DNA of 64,000 nt from an uncultured Nitrospira sp. GTDB lineage: Bacteria > Nitrospirota > Nitrospiria > Nitrospirales > Nitrospiraceae. The stretch is taken from positions 115,691 through 179,690 of the forward strand of contig CABVRZ010000002.1 of NCBI GenBank assembly GCA_902500775.1. The letters are read 5' to 3'. The notes beneath the pieces are model-generated. The model was not told the DNA's origin. It searched no databases and saw only the letters and a program-made list of their open reading frames with translations. Made by a program: the position numbers and the translations under genes. Positions 8,033 through 17,081 of this stretch are shown here, in pieces; positions within the stretch are counted from its first letter, which is position 1, and each line of letters opens with the position of its first letter.

Positions 8033-10099
8033 ATGTACAAGACGATCTATATTCCGGTCGATAATTCCGACCACTCGAATACAGCGGTAGATGTCGGGGT
8101 CCACCTCGCGAAAACGTTTGGATCCAAGATCGTGGGAAGCCATGTCTACGCGGCGAAGATGCATGATAAACGCTTCAAGCAGATGGAAGCCGGCCTCCCC
8201 GAGGAATACCACGATGAGAAGGAACTCGACCGTCAACGCCAGATCCACGATTCTCTGATTACCCGTGGGCTGCAAATCATTACCGATTCCTACCTCGACT
8301 ACGTCGACAAGAAGTGTAACGAAGCAAACCTTCCCATCGAACGGCGGTCGTTGGAAGGGCGCAACTGGAAGGTCTTGTCCGAAGATATCAATACCAACGG
8401 CTATGATCTCGTCATCATGGGCGCGCTGGGCGTCGGAGCGGTGAAAGACAGCGTGATCGGCAGCAACACCGAGCGGGTCATCCGCCGCGTTCGTAATTCC
8501 GACATGCTCATTATCAAGAACATCCAACCCATGACCAGCGGGAAGATCGTCGTGGCCGTGGACGGCAGCCCCTATTCTTTTGGCGGCTTAATGACGGGCC
8601 TGCAACTTGGCAAAGCACTCAATATGCCGGTCGAAGCCATCTCCGCCTTTGATCCCTACTTCCACTATGCCGCGTTCCACAGCATTTCTGGGGTCTTGAA
8701 CGAAGAGGCGGGCAAGGTCTTCCGCTTCAAGGAACAGGAGAAACTCCACGAAGAAATCATCGACAGCGGTTTGGCCAAGATCTATCAATCGCATTTGGAC
8801 ATCTCGCGTGAAATTGCTCAAGCCGAACAGACTGACGTGAAGACCACGCTGCTTGACGGCAAAGCCTTTGAAAAGATTATTCAGTACGTGCGTAAGGATG
8901 TCCCCACCCTCCTGATCGTGGGCCGCATCGGTGTACACAGCGACGAGGATATGGACGTGGGCAGCAATACGGAAAATCTGCTGCGAAGTGCGCCCTGCAA
9001 CATTCTGGTCTCGAACCGTAAATACGTCCCGCCCATCGATACGCAAGCCGAGTACACGATTGCTTGGACCGAAGAAGCCTTGCGGCGGATGGAAAAGATT
9101 CCGGTCTTTGCACGCGGCGTTGCCAAGACAGCCATTCACCGCTACGCGATCGAAAAGGGTCACACGATCATCAGTAACACCGTGGTGGATACCGCAGTAG
9201 GACACATTCTTCCAAAAGGTGCCATGGACGCGATGCGGGCGCTGGGCGGAAGCTTGGACGCCGCCGGTATCGATCGTGACAAGATGCAAGCCGACGAAGG
9301 TGTGACGAAGGACCTCATGGGTCCAACCTTGAGCGGAATCATGACCCAGATCGTGGAAGAGAAGCCCAAGGAAATTAGCGCATCGACACAGGCCTACCTG
9401 GACCGGATGGCGCAAACCTATTTCGTCTGTGACGGATGTGGGTACATCGGGAAGGGGGATGCCCCCGTTAAATGTCCCGTCTGCAGCGCCGATGGGACCA
9501 AGTTTAAGCAGGTCGACAAGAAGATTTTTGAGGTCGCGGCCACTGCGGAAGGTGAGCTGGAAACAGATGTGGCCTACGACGACGTGCCGATGCAGTGGAC
9601 CAAGGATGCGAAAGAAGCGATCCGTGCCGTACCGGCCGGGTTCCAACGACGCCGGGCCAAGGCGAGGATTGAAAAAACCGCGCGCAAATTGGGGATGACG
9701 ACCATCACCCTCGAATACGCGGCCCCGATGATCAAAGAAGCGGCATCTGAAGACTACACACCGATTTTTTCCAATAAGGGTACCGGGACTGCCCCGGCAG
9801 CGGAAGGGATGGTAGCCGCAGCCAATGGGAATGAGACGAACGGTCATGCTGAGAATGCATCACCCTATACCTGGACAAGTGACGCACAGGCCAGATTGGA
9901 TCGGGCGCCGGAAGGCTTCATGCGTGATTGCACTAAAGCCCTGATTCTGAAACATGCCGAGAAAATCGGTGCGACCGTGATCACCATCGAAGTCGCAAAT
10001 GAAGGTATCGAACAGGCGAAGGGCTATATGGCAGATGCGATGAAAACCGGGAACCTCAAAGACATGATCGCCAACCTGACCGGCAAGGGAAGTGCCTAG
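8033..10099 (+). CDS. Tandem universal stress protein with zinc ribbon and three PCP_red domains
   Basis: 688 residues. Two USP domains (about 1-165 and 166-330) come first; each has a start like KTIYIPVDNS or KIVVAVDGS, and the ATP-site pattern GALGVGAVKDSVIGSNTE is clear in the first. A PCP_red-type helical domain begins near residue 340 (IAWTEEALRRMEKIPVFARG). A rubredoxin/rubrerythrin-like zinc ribbon CDGCGY...CPVC lies near 465-495. Two more PCP_red domains start near 519 (MQWTKDAKEAIRAVPAGF) and 612 (YTWTSDAQARLDRAPEGF). PCP_red (PF08369) is otherwise known as the C-terminal domain of BchB, the protochlorophyllide reductase subunit. Function unknown; a stress-responsive redox or tetrapyrrole-binding role is only inferred. 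Strong AAGGAGG ribosome site. Confidence 0.85.
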   Translation: MYKTIYIPVDNSDHSNTAVDVGVHLAKTFGSKIVGSHVYAAKMHDKRFKQMEAGLPEEYHDEKELDRQRQIHDSLITRGLQIITDSYLDYVDKKCNEANLPIERRSLEGRNWKVLSEDINTNGYDLVIMGALGVGAVKDSVIGSNTERVIRRVRNSDMLIIKNIQPMTSGKIVVAVDGSPYSFGGLMTGLQLGKALNMPVEAISAFDPYFHYAAFHSISGVLNEEAGKVFRFKEQEKLHEEIIDSGLAKIYQSHLDISREIAQAEQTDVKTTLLDGKAFEKIIQYVRKDVPTLLIVGRIGVHSDEDMDVGSNTENLLRSAPCNILVSNRKYVPPIDTQAEYTIAWTEEALRRMEKIPVFARGVAKTAIHRYAIEKGHTIISNTVVDTAVGHILPKGAMDAMRALGGSLDAAGIDRDKMQADEGVTKDLMGPTLSGIMTQIVEEKPKEISASTQAYLDRMAQTYFVCDGCGYIGKGDAPVKCPVCSADGTKFKQVDKKIFEVAATAEGELETDVAYDDVPMQWTKDAKEAIRAVPAGFQRRRAKARIEKTARKLGMTTITLEYAAPMIKEAASEDYTPIFSNKGTGTAPAAEGMVAAANGNETNGHAENASPYTWTSDAQARLDRAPEGFMRDCTKALILKHAEKIGATVITIEVANEGIEQAKGYMADAMKTGNLKDMIANLTGKGSA

Positions 10100-10182
10100 T
10101 GCTGGGTGCTGAGTCCTGAGTGGGTCGGCCCTTGGTCATGGTGCTTTCCATTACTCAGCCCTCAATTCTCAGCCCTCAGTAC
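10097..10182. repeat. Imperfect inverted repeat with CTCAGCCCTCA copies
   Basis: The gap between the USP and radical SAM genes has a left arm AGTGCTGGGTGCTGAGTCC and a right arm that contains CTCAGCCCTCA twice with a 14-bp period (10154-10164, 10168-10178). Left and right arms are largely complementary. It may act as a terminator or attenuator; TGAGTCCTGAGT-like tracts are low complexity. Confidence 0.4.
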
Positions 10183-10191
10183 TAACACATC

Positions 10192-11574
10192 ATGGGTAAA
10201 TCGCTTCCCATCTTTAACGGAATTTCCGGAACTCTGGGCTCCCTGCAACAACAAGACTCCCAGTTTTTTCCTCCGACTCCCAACAAAAATGACGGGCCCT
10301 TTGACGGACGAACCGTTGATGACTTCAAGCCCTATCTCGTTGCACTCAACCTCACCAAGCGGTGCAATCTCAAATGTGATCACTGCTACCTCGATGCGAC
10401 GACCAAAGCTGCAGGTGGGGACGATGAACTGACCACCGAAGAATGCTACCGGTTGATTGATCAGATTGCCCAGGTCAATAAGGGATGTCTGTTGGTAATT
10501 ACCGGTGGAGAGCCGCTGGTCCGCCCCGATATTCTCGACATTGCTCGCTACGCCGTGAAGCTCGGCTTCATGGTGGTCTTTGGAACGAACGGCATGTTGA
10601 TCGATGACCAGATGGCCAAGACCCTGGTCGAGATCGGCGTCATGGGGGTCGGAATCAGCATCGATTCGCTGGATGCCGCCAAACATAATGCCTTTCGCGG
10701 TGTCCCCGGCGCTTGGGAAGCGGCGGTTGCAGGTATTGAGGCATGTAAGCGAAACGGACTACAGTTCCAAGTCCATTTCAGCGCGCAGCCGATGAATTAC
10801 AAAGAGCTGCCGGAGGTCATCACGTGGGCACACCAACTCGGAGCCCTGGTGCTCAACGTGTTCTTCATGGTGTGCACTGGTCGGGGCGAAGAGCTGACCG
10901 ATATTACTCCAGCCCAGTACGAAGAGGTGCTGGGTTATCTGATTGACTGCCAGGACAATTATCAAGGGATGCTGATCCGTGCCCGCTGCGCCCCACACTT
11001 TAAACGACTAGCCTACGAGAAAGATCCTCATTCTCCGATTACCAAGGCAACCGGGTACATGGGAGGCGGGTGTCTGGCCGGGACGAATTATGCCCGAGTA
11101 ACGCCGAACGGCGAGCTCACCCCTTGCCCCTATATGCCTCTATCAGCAGGGAATCTCCGTGAGCACAGCTTTGTCGATCTGTGGGAACAGTCGAACATCT
11201 TTAACTCCTTCCGATATCCCCAACTGAAGGGGAAATGCGGTGACTGCGAATACAGCGACATCTGTGGTGGCTGCCGGGCTCGCCCCTATGTCGACCACGG
11301 TGACTGGCTGGATGAGGACCAATGGTGCTTGTACGAACCGAAAGGCGGAGAAAAGGTTAAGGTGGCGTTCAACGTCGTAGAAGAGACCGAAGTGGTATGG
11401 GACGAATCCTCCGCACTCAGATTGAGCCGTATTCCGTACTTTCTCCGCGCCATGGTAAAGAAGGGCGTAGAGAAGCACGCACGTGAAAATAACGTACAGA
11501 CGATCACGATCGAATTGATGGAGGAGCTGCGAAAAAAGCGGTTCGGTAACGACGCTCCAGTCTTTAAGTTCTAG
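10192..11574 (+). CDS. Radical SAM/SPASM protein with C-terminal PCP_red domain
   Basis: 460 residues. Radical SAM core with LTKRCNLKCDHCYLDA (CxxxCxxC near residues 58-65) and GGEPLVRPD. The SPASM region has Cys residues in GGCLAGTNYA, LTPCPYMPL and GKCGDCEYSDICGGCRARPY. This layout matches the AhbD/NirJ heme-biosynthesis branch (heme b or d1 side-chain chemistry) and related peptide-modifying enzymes. After about residue 395 a PCP_red domain is appended (VVWDESSALRLSRIPYFLRA, ending ITIELMEELRKKRFG). Fusion of a heme-modifying-type radical SAM enzyme with a domain from a chlorophyll-synthesis reductase suggests tetrapyrrole chemistry, but the substrate is not shown. Confidence 0.85.
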   Translation: MGKSLPIFNGISGTLGSLQQQDSQFFPPTPNKNDGPFDGRTVDDFKPYLVALNLTKRCNLKCDHCYLDATTKAAGGDDELTTEECYRLIDQIAQVNKGCLLVITGGEPLVRPDILDIARYAVKLGFMVVFGTNGMLIDDQMAKTLVEIGVMGVGISIDSLDAAKHNAFRGVPGAWEAAVAGIEACKRNGLQFQVHFSAQPMNYKELPEVITWAHQLGALVLNVFFMVCTGRGEELTDITPAQYEEVLGYLIDCQDNYQGMLIRARCAPHFKRLAYEKDPHSPITKATGYMGGGCLAGTNYARVTPNGELTPCPYMPLSAGNLREHSFVDLWEQSNIFNSFRYPQLKGKCGDCEYSDICGGCRARPYVDHGDWLDEDQWCLYEPKGGEKVKVAFNVVEETEVVWDESSALRLSRIPYFLRAMVKKGVEKHARENNVQTITIELMEELRKKRFGNDAPVFKF

Positions 11575-11638
11575 GTGAGAAGTAAGGCGTTTTCTTTCTT
11601 TGATACTCTGGCATAGCCCAACCTTTCACTTTTCACCT
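11573..11638 (+). terminator. Hairpin and T-rich tail after the radical SAM gene
   Basis: AGGTGAGAAGT (11573-11583, overlapping the stop) and ACTTTTCACCT (11628-11638) are complementary with one G-T or mismatch position, and the right arm runs into TTTACATTTTAT. The loop is long (about 44 nt), so this is a weak terminator candidate. Confidence 0.3.
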
Positions 11639-11660
11639 TTTACATTTTATACTGTTGACT

Positions 11661-12170
11661 ATGGATACTCTCGAAAGCATTGCGACGGATCTTAATATCC
11701 TGATTCCGATCATCAACCATTGGTTCCATCTGCTCTCAGCCGTCATCTGGATTGGCGGCTTGGCCTTTCTCGTGATGGCGGTCACTCCAGGACTGGAGAA
11801 GGCCGTGCCGAAGGATCAAATTAAGCCCATCACGGATATTTTTTATCGGCACTATAAAAAGGTCGCCGGCATTTTGCTCGTCGTCCTGCTGTTCACCGGG
11901 GGAGTCAATCTCCACTACGTCAATCAAGTCATTATTTCGCAAACGGGCACCGGGGTGCAGCACCACTCCAAGTATCTGATGGTCTTCATGATCAAGCTGC
12001 TCCTTGTGTTGGGCCTTCTCACGCTGTTTCTTTACACTGTCATTTTCAAGTCAGATGATGAGGCTGAGGAGGGAGAGTCCTATGAGGCCATTCCCTTCCA
12101 GCGAGCAGCCCTCTGGATGGGATTCTTCATCATTCTGTGTGCCGCCGCTATGAAACATCTCCATCAGTAG
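11661..12170 (+). CDS. CopD-like integral membrane protein
   Basis: 169 residues with four predicted membrane helices: NHWFHLLSAVIWIGGLAFLV, a second starting VAGILLVVLLFTGG, a third MVFMIKLLLVLGLLTLFLYT and a C-terminal MGFFIILCAAAMK. The first helix has conserved His residues (NHWFH) typical of the CopD family, which resembles heme- or copper-binding four-helix membrane proteins such as HemJ. The ATG at 11661 is used instead of the TTG at 11655. It lies 86 bp after the radical SAM/PCP_red gene on the same strand. A heme- or copper-related role at the inner membrane is inferred, not shown. Confidence 0.7.
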   Translation: MDTLESIATDLNILIPIINHWFHLLSAVIWIGGLAFLVMAVTPGLEKAVPKDQIKPITDIFYRHYKKVAGILLVVLLFTGGVNLHYVNQVIISQTGTGVQHHSKYLMVFMIKLLLVLGLLTLFLYTVIFKSDDEAEEGESYEAIPFQRAALWMGFFIILCAAAMKHLHQ

Positions 12171-12412
12171 CCCCCACAATCTTTTCGCCTGCGACAACTC
12201 CCTCTGTCTCATATGAGACAGTTCTTGTGTCAATCAGATACAGTCTTACCTGTCTCTCTCATGGCAGACCAATCCAGTATGAAGACAAATCAATCACTTA
12301 CCGCGTTATAAACGATTTTCCCCCTGGGAATGGAGATTGCTCAGGTTACTTAACTAGAAGCAGAGAGGGTTTCTGGCTCATCCCTGAACTACTCACCGTA
12401 AAGGAGCACAAG

Positions 12413-12928
12413 ATGGCGCTGGCAATTATAGAAGTTGAACCGAAGAAAGCCATGCACCTTGCATCCTACTCCCTCAACTCTGAAACAGGGCAGTCGTCAT
12501 CGGCATACGGCGAGACACAAAAGCTGGCCGAACGGACGCACAACCGCACTGAACCTCAAACCGCACATTCCGCCCTGATCGTTGAGGACGATCCTGACAT
12601 CGCATTGGCACTGCAGGACTTGCTCGAATTCGAAGGATTCGAGGTCGATTATGCATCTACTTGCCGCCAAGCCTTCGCTTCTATCACACAGAATACCTAC
12701 GATGTCGTTCTGCTTGACCTTGGATTACCTGATGGAGATGGTAGTTCGATTTTGAACAATCTCCATGTCTCCCATCCCTCACTTCCCGTGATCATCCTCA
12801 GCGCATCGAATAGGGACCTTAGCCCCTTGCCCGCATTTGCCCACGTGACGAAACCCTGGGTGCGAAAGGAGCTCTGTAACCTCCTCCACCAGGCGCTCGA
12901 GTCGACACCTGCAGCAGTGACTCAGTGA
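12413..12928 (+). CDS. Single-domain response regulator
   Basis: 171 residues. A variable N-terminal ~55 residues precedes a CheY-like receiver domain with acidic pocket LIVEDDPDIA, the phospho-acceptor Asp in DVVLLDLGLPDGDG, the switch Ser in VIILSASN and the conserved Lys in HVTKPWVR. No output domain follows. AAGGAG at 12401-12406 sits six bases before the ATG at 12413, which fixes the start; the frame is open further upstream to 12137 but without a ribosome site. No histidine kinase is adjacent, so the partner is unknown. Confidence 0.85.
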   Translation: MALAIIEVEPKKAMHLASYSLNSETGQSSSAYGETQKLAERTHNRTEPQTAHSALIVEDDPDIALALQDLLEFEGFEVDYASTCRQAFASITQNTYDVVLLDLGLPDGDGSSILNNLHVSHPSLPVIILSASNRDLSPLPAFAHVTKPWVRKELCNLLHQALESTPAAVTQ

Positions 12929-13006
12929 ACAGGAGAAATGATGAAGCCAGGGGAAAGCCCCACCGCTTTACAGCGGCAGAGGACGGCAGGGGTGAATGGC
13001 GGAGTA

Positions 13007-13765
13007 TTATTTAGATCGATCGAGTCCCAGAGCTCGCTTGAAGACTGTGGTAAAGCCGAAATATCCGAAGGAGTCTTTGAGGTTCGAGTACAACCGCTTG
13101 ACTGTTCCCATCTCAGGGTTCGTGACATATTCCATCGTCAGAGCAATCCGCTCTTCCCCCTCTCCAAGCGGAGTGACCGCATGCCAGAGCTTGTCCCCGT
13201 TAAAAATGACCATGTCTCCCGGCTCGGTGACCAGCTCGAGATGGCGTGACTGCTTCGTTGGATGATCTTTGAAGAGTTCGCAGACGAGCTTGCATTGGGT
13301 TGATCGATCGACCAGCCCCATCAGAATGGTATAGCGCGCGCCTTTGTAGTAGGACGTATCGTAATGGAAGCCAATGTGGTCACCTGGTTCCGTATAGTAG
13401 TAGAGAGCACAGGAGTGGGGATCGTTGTCCGGACAGAACATCAGCTTCGCGTTCACGAGTCGATCTAAGAATCCTCGGAACGAACCTGCACGGTATAACT
13501 CAAGAAACCGTGGAGCCTTCTCCTGTACCGTATAGTAGCTGACACTCCCACCTTTCTTATGGCCGGGAATGTAATTCCGGTTCAGGTCTGTTTTGACCGC
13601 TAGGGCTTGGGGAACGAAGACCTCTTCAACAAAAGTCCTGGGCAGGAATTGCTTGATGACCAAAAACTCGTTTTGCTCCCAATACTCGTGCCGGAGCCGG
13701 TCAAAATCTAACCGCGCTACCGCTTGATCAACGACGTCGACCAGGCTGCCTGTGTCCACTGTCAT
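13007..13765 (-). CDS. 2-oxoglutarate/Fe(II)-dependent oxygenase family protein
   Basis: 252 residues. The 2-His-1-carboxylate facial triad is visible as HYD in GDHIGFHYDTSYY, then the distal His in KLWHAVTPLG, with the 2-oxoglutarate-binding Arg in ERIALTMEY. The segment GDMVIFNGDKLWHAVTP is typical of the double-stranded beta-helix oxygenases. No signal peptide. Substrate unknown; it could hydroxylate a protein side chain or small molecule. It is convergent with the response regulator and precedes lolA on the same strand, 80 bp upstream of nothing obvious. Confidence 0.8.
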   Translation of the reverse strand: MTVDTGSLVDVVDQAVARLDFDRLRHEYWEQNEFLVIKQFLPRTFVEEVFVPQALAVKTDLNRNYIPGHKKGGSVSYYTVQEKAPRFLELYRAGSFRGFLDRLVNAKLMFCPDNDPHSCALYYYTEPGDHIGFHYDTSYYKGARYTILMGLVDRSTQCKLVCELFKDHPTKQSRHLELVTEPGDMVIFNGDKLWHAVTPLGEGEERIALTMEYVTNPEMGTVKRLYSNLKDSFGYFGFTTVFKRALGLDRSK

Positions 13766-13845
13766 GTTTGCCCTCGATCGTTAGGCCAATTGGCAGTATG
13801 GATTATTCCCCTGAACCATCACACTTTGCAAGGGATAGTGGCTGG

Positions 13846-14553
13846 CTAGGGACCGTTCAACACAGGAGCCTTTACCACTTCAGCATCCGGAGGTGTTTTA
13901 AAATCAAACACCTCGTTCCCTACTCCGAGATTGGGTTTCAGGTTTGAGAACTCAAAGCTGGCCACGTTCCCGCTGACTTCGTAGAGAGATACGGTTCGGA
14001 TATAATACGTTTTGGGAAATACCTCAACGACGATCTTTTGGAGATTCTGCGTCGAGTCCTGTTGCTTGGCCTTCGGAATGAGGGTCAGAAGCGGCAAACC
14101 AGCAGCCCCACGCTCCTTCCCCTTCGTCGGTTCAATCTCAAACGATTCATCCAATTTTGCCGCACCTTGCAACAACTCCAGCGGTGCTTTGGAGGCAGCC
14201 ATGTGGGTGAGTTTTCCCACCAGCACCTGCTTGTGTTCGGGCACATACACCTTCACATCATCTTGATTGACATAGATCTGTTCAGTTGCGGGATCAAGAT
14301 AATCCCATCTTAGCCGACCGGGTTTTTTGATGTAGACCTTGCCGGACGACGTCACCGGACGCTCGAACCCTTCAATCTTCGTCTTCTGTGAAAAGTCAGC
14401 TTGAAGATCCGTGGTCTTCTCGTATCGCATCTGCAACTGCTTGACAACATTGCGAACCTCTTGTGCGACCTTCTCGTCCTTTGATCCATCATCCGCCCAG
14501 ACCGGGAGGGCGAAGATCACTGAGACTGTGGCCACCACCCACCACCGTGTCAT
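13846..14553 (-). CDS. lolA: Outer-membrane lipoprotein carrier LolA
   Basis: Periplasmic chaperone that ferries lipoproteins from LolCDE to the outer membrane. 235 residues with a signal peptide (MTRWWVVATVSVIFALPVWA). The LolA domain shows DLQADFSQKTKIEGF, SSGKVYIKKPGRLRWDY and QIYVNQDDVKVYVPEHKQ, characteristic of the family's unclosed beta-barrel. It overlaps the ftsK stop by 4 bp (ATGA), so ftsK-lolA are coupled, an order also common in proteobacteria. Confidence 0.93.
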   Translation of the reverse strand: MTRWWVVATVSVIFALPVWADDGSKDEKVAQEVRNVVKQLQMRYEKTTDLQADFSQKTKIEGFERPVTSSGKVYIKKPGRLRWDYLDPATEQIYVNQDDVKVYVPEHKQVLVGKLTHMAASKAPLELLQGAAKLDESFEIEPTKGKERGAAGLPLLTLIPKAKQQDSTQNLQKIVVEVFPKTYYIRTVSLYEVSGNVASFEFSNLKPNLGVGNEVFDFKTPPDAEVVKAPVLNGP

Positions 14554-16973
14554 GCTTCCGCCGCCCCGACGGGGCCCCGTCGACCAAGAACTTCCCGTCG
14601 CCCATCACGTCCTGCTGCCCCCACAATCCCCTCCGCCTCCATCTGTTCAATCATGCGCGCCGCCCTCGGGTAACCGACTCGCAGTCGACGCTGGATCAAT
14701 GATGCCGACGCCTGACCGCTCGACAAGACCAGTTCCTTCGCTTGCTCATACACTTCGTCTTTGGATTCCTCTTCTGCCGCTTCGTCCAATTTGAGCGACT
14801 GGAGCTCCGGATTATAGACCGGCAGAGCCTGTTTCTTCACAAACTCCACGACCGAGCGGACATCGTCATCGGAGACAAACGAGCCATGCAGCCGAGCAAG
14901 CCGGCCGGTTCCAGAGGCCAAGTAGAGCATGTCGCCTCGCCCCAAGAGTGCCTCAGCCCCGTTGGCGTCCAAAATGGTTCGCGAATCGGTCTTGGAGGAG
15001 ACTTGAAACGCAATCCGTGCCGGAAAGTTCGCCTTAATCAAACCGGTTAAGACATCAACGGATGGACGCTGCGTTGCGAGGACAAGGTGAATCCCGGAGG
15101 CCCTGGCCATTTGAGCCAGGCGAGCGATCTTATCCTCTACATCTTTCGGGGCGACCATCATCAGATCCGCCAACTCGTCGATCATGACCACAATAAAGGG
15201 TAGCGGTTCCGGTGGCGTTGGCTTCGGCCGCATACACCCTGGCTCCCCTTCAGCAATCGAGGTTTCCCCTGCTGATAAACGTTGCTCTTCGGAGAGAAAC
15301 GCCAACGGACGGTCAGCCTGTTCCCCAAGAGATAAATGTTGCTCAACAAACGTCTCATGCAGGTCAGCAACTTTCCGATTATAGGCATCAATATTCCGCA
15401 CTCCAGCTTCCGCCAGGAGCTTATACCGCCGTTCCATCTCGGCCACGACCCACCCCAATCCCCTTGCAGCAGATTTGGGATCCGTGATGACCGGTCTCAG
15501 GAGATGGGGAATGCCATCGTACGACTGAAACTCCAACATCTTTGGGTCAATTAGCAACAGTTTCACTTCACTGGGCTTGGCAGAAAAGAGGATGCTTAAT
15601 AACATCGTGTTCAAACTGACGCTCTTCCCGGCCCCCGTGGCACCGGCCACCAAGAGATGCGGCATCGTCTTCAGATCCGCCGTAATCGGCGCACCGAAGA
15701 TGTCTTTCCCCAAGGCCATGGTCAATCTCGATCGAGCGCGGCGAAACACGTCACTCATGATGACTTCCCTCAGCGAAACCGTTTCTCGCGAGCGGTTCGG
15801 CACCTCGATCCCCACGACCGATTTCCCAGGTAACGGCGCGACAATGCGCAGACTGATCGCCTTCAATGCCAGCGCGAGGTCATCGGCCAAATTCACGATG
15901 CGGGCCACTTTCGTGCCAGGGGCAGGTTCGAACTCATACATCGTCACGACCGGGCCCGGTCTCACCTCCGTCACGGTACCGTCGACTCCGAAGCTCCTCA
16001 ACGCACGAGACAAGACTTCAGATTGCGCCTTCAGCTCCTGCTCCGACATCCGGTCTATGGGTCCTGATGGATCACTTAACAGCACCTCCGGATCCGGGAG
16101 ACGATAGTCCTCAGACTCCCTCGACGGGACTACCACGTCCGAGTCGGCCGCCTCGACGTCTGTGGACGAATTCGTGGCACGAAACGGCTGAATGATAGGA
16201 GCCGGTAGCGCGGAGACTACTTCTGGTACCTGATCCTTGATCGTTACTGCTTCTGATTCATAGTCAACAGCCGCCGACCTTGCCGACCTGCCTCGTGGCC
16301 GCCTAGGGCCAACTTCCTTTTCAGCTTCCCTGGATCGTTCGGGTATCAGGGCAACTATTTCCTCACGGAATGTGGCCCAGCGTTCCGGGATGCACCGCAG
16401 AGCTTCACCCATAGAGAGGGGCGCACTCAGGAGAAGTGAGACCAGGAACCCCGCGATAATCACGATATGGGCGCCGGTTCCCGCAAATACAGCACGGAGC
16501 CCCTCGGCAATCGTCTCGCCAGCCACACCGCCGGCCAGGCCCTGGGCGATGATCCCACTGGTCATGGTTGGAATGCCAATCGCTTCAAGATGCAAAAATG
16601 CGCTGAAAAACACGACGGAGGCCAAAGAGCTGGCAGCAGTCCGCAGCTGAAGACTCACCGGGGTCAATGAGAAGCACCGAATGCCCCATCGCCCCAGCAG
16701 CAGCGGACAGAGATACGCGGCACCACCAATCGCATAAAAGAACCCACCGGCCAACAAAGCCCCAAAAGATCCAATGAGATTTCGTGGCGGATGTGCCACA
16801 GGATCACCATTGGCCACAACCGTGGCCTCTCCTGGCACAAAGGACAAGAGACTCAAGAGCATGAGCAGGCTCAGCGCGATCAAGATCACGCCGAAGACTT
16901 CCCGCTGAATATGAGAAGAGGAAGAAGGGGCCCGGCGGGCTTCGCCCCGCCTACCCGAGGTAGTCGCACCCAT
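14550..16973 (-). CDS. ftsK: DNA translocase FtsK
   Basis: 807-residue membrane-anchored dsDNA pump for chromosome dimer resolution and segregation at the division septum. The N-terminus has about four membrane helices (from REVFGVILIALSLLMLLSLL to about residue 185). A Pro/Glu-rich linker follows, then the alpha/beta motor domain with Walker A GATGAGKSVSLN and Walker B FIVVMIDELADLMM. The C-terminal winged-helix gamma domain is seen (LIQRRLRVGYPRAARMIEQM). The linker is short compared with E. coli FtsK, giving a SpoIIIE-like size. Confidence 0.95.
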   Translation of the reverse strand: MGATTSGRRGEARRAPSSSSHIQREVFGVILIALSLLMLLSLLSFVPGEATVVANGDPVAHPPRNLIGSFGALLAGGFFYAIGGAAYLCPLLLGRWGIRCFSLTPVSLQLRTAASSLASVVFFSAFLHLEAIGIPTMTSGIIAQGLAGGVAGETIAEGLRAVFAGTGAHIVIIAGFLVSLLLSAPLSMGEALRCIPERWATFREEIVALIPERSREAEKEVGPRRPRGRSARSAAVDYESEAVTIKDQVPEVVSALPAPIIQPFRATNSSTDVEAADSDVVVPSRESEDYRLPDPEVLLSDPSGPIDRMSEQELKAQSEVLSRALRSFGVDGTVTEVRPGPVVTMYEFEPAPGTKVARIVNLADDLALALKAISLRIVAPLPGKSVVGIEVPNRSRETVSLREVIMSDVFRRARSRLTMALGKDIFGAPITADLKTMPHLLVAGATGAGKSVSLNTMLLSILFSAKPSEVKLLLIDPKMLEFQSYDGIPHLLRPVITDPKSAARGLGWVVAEMERRYKLLAEAGVRNIDAYNRKVADLHETFVEQHLSLGEQADRPLAFLSEEQRLSAGETSIAEGEPGCMRPKPTPPEPLPFIVVMIDELADLMMVAPKDVEDKIARLAQMARASGIHLVLATQRPSVDVLTGLIKANFPARIAFQVSSKTDSRTILDANGAEALLGRGDMLYLASGTGRLARLHGSFVSDDDVRSVVEFVKKQALPVYNPELQSLKLDEAAEEESKDEVYEQAKELVLSSGQASASLIQRRLRVGYPRAARMIEQMEAEGIVGAAGRDGRREVLGRRGPVGAAEA

Positions 16974-17081
16974 AAGAAATGAATGCTAGCACAGGGGTGA
17001 GGTCATTTCAAACGAACGCGCATACGGATCACGACCCCGTTGCACGTGCCAAGTGGCGTGGATAACAATCTGAAGCCCTTA

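Noticed and set aside
12938..13249. Plus-strand frame after the response regulator
   Set aside because: It is opposite the 2OG-oxygenase gene and has no recognisable domain.
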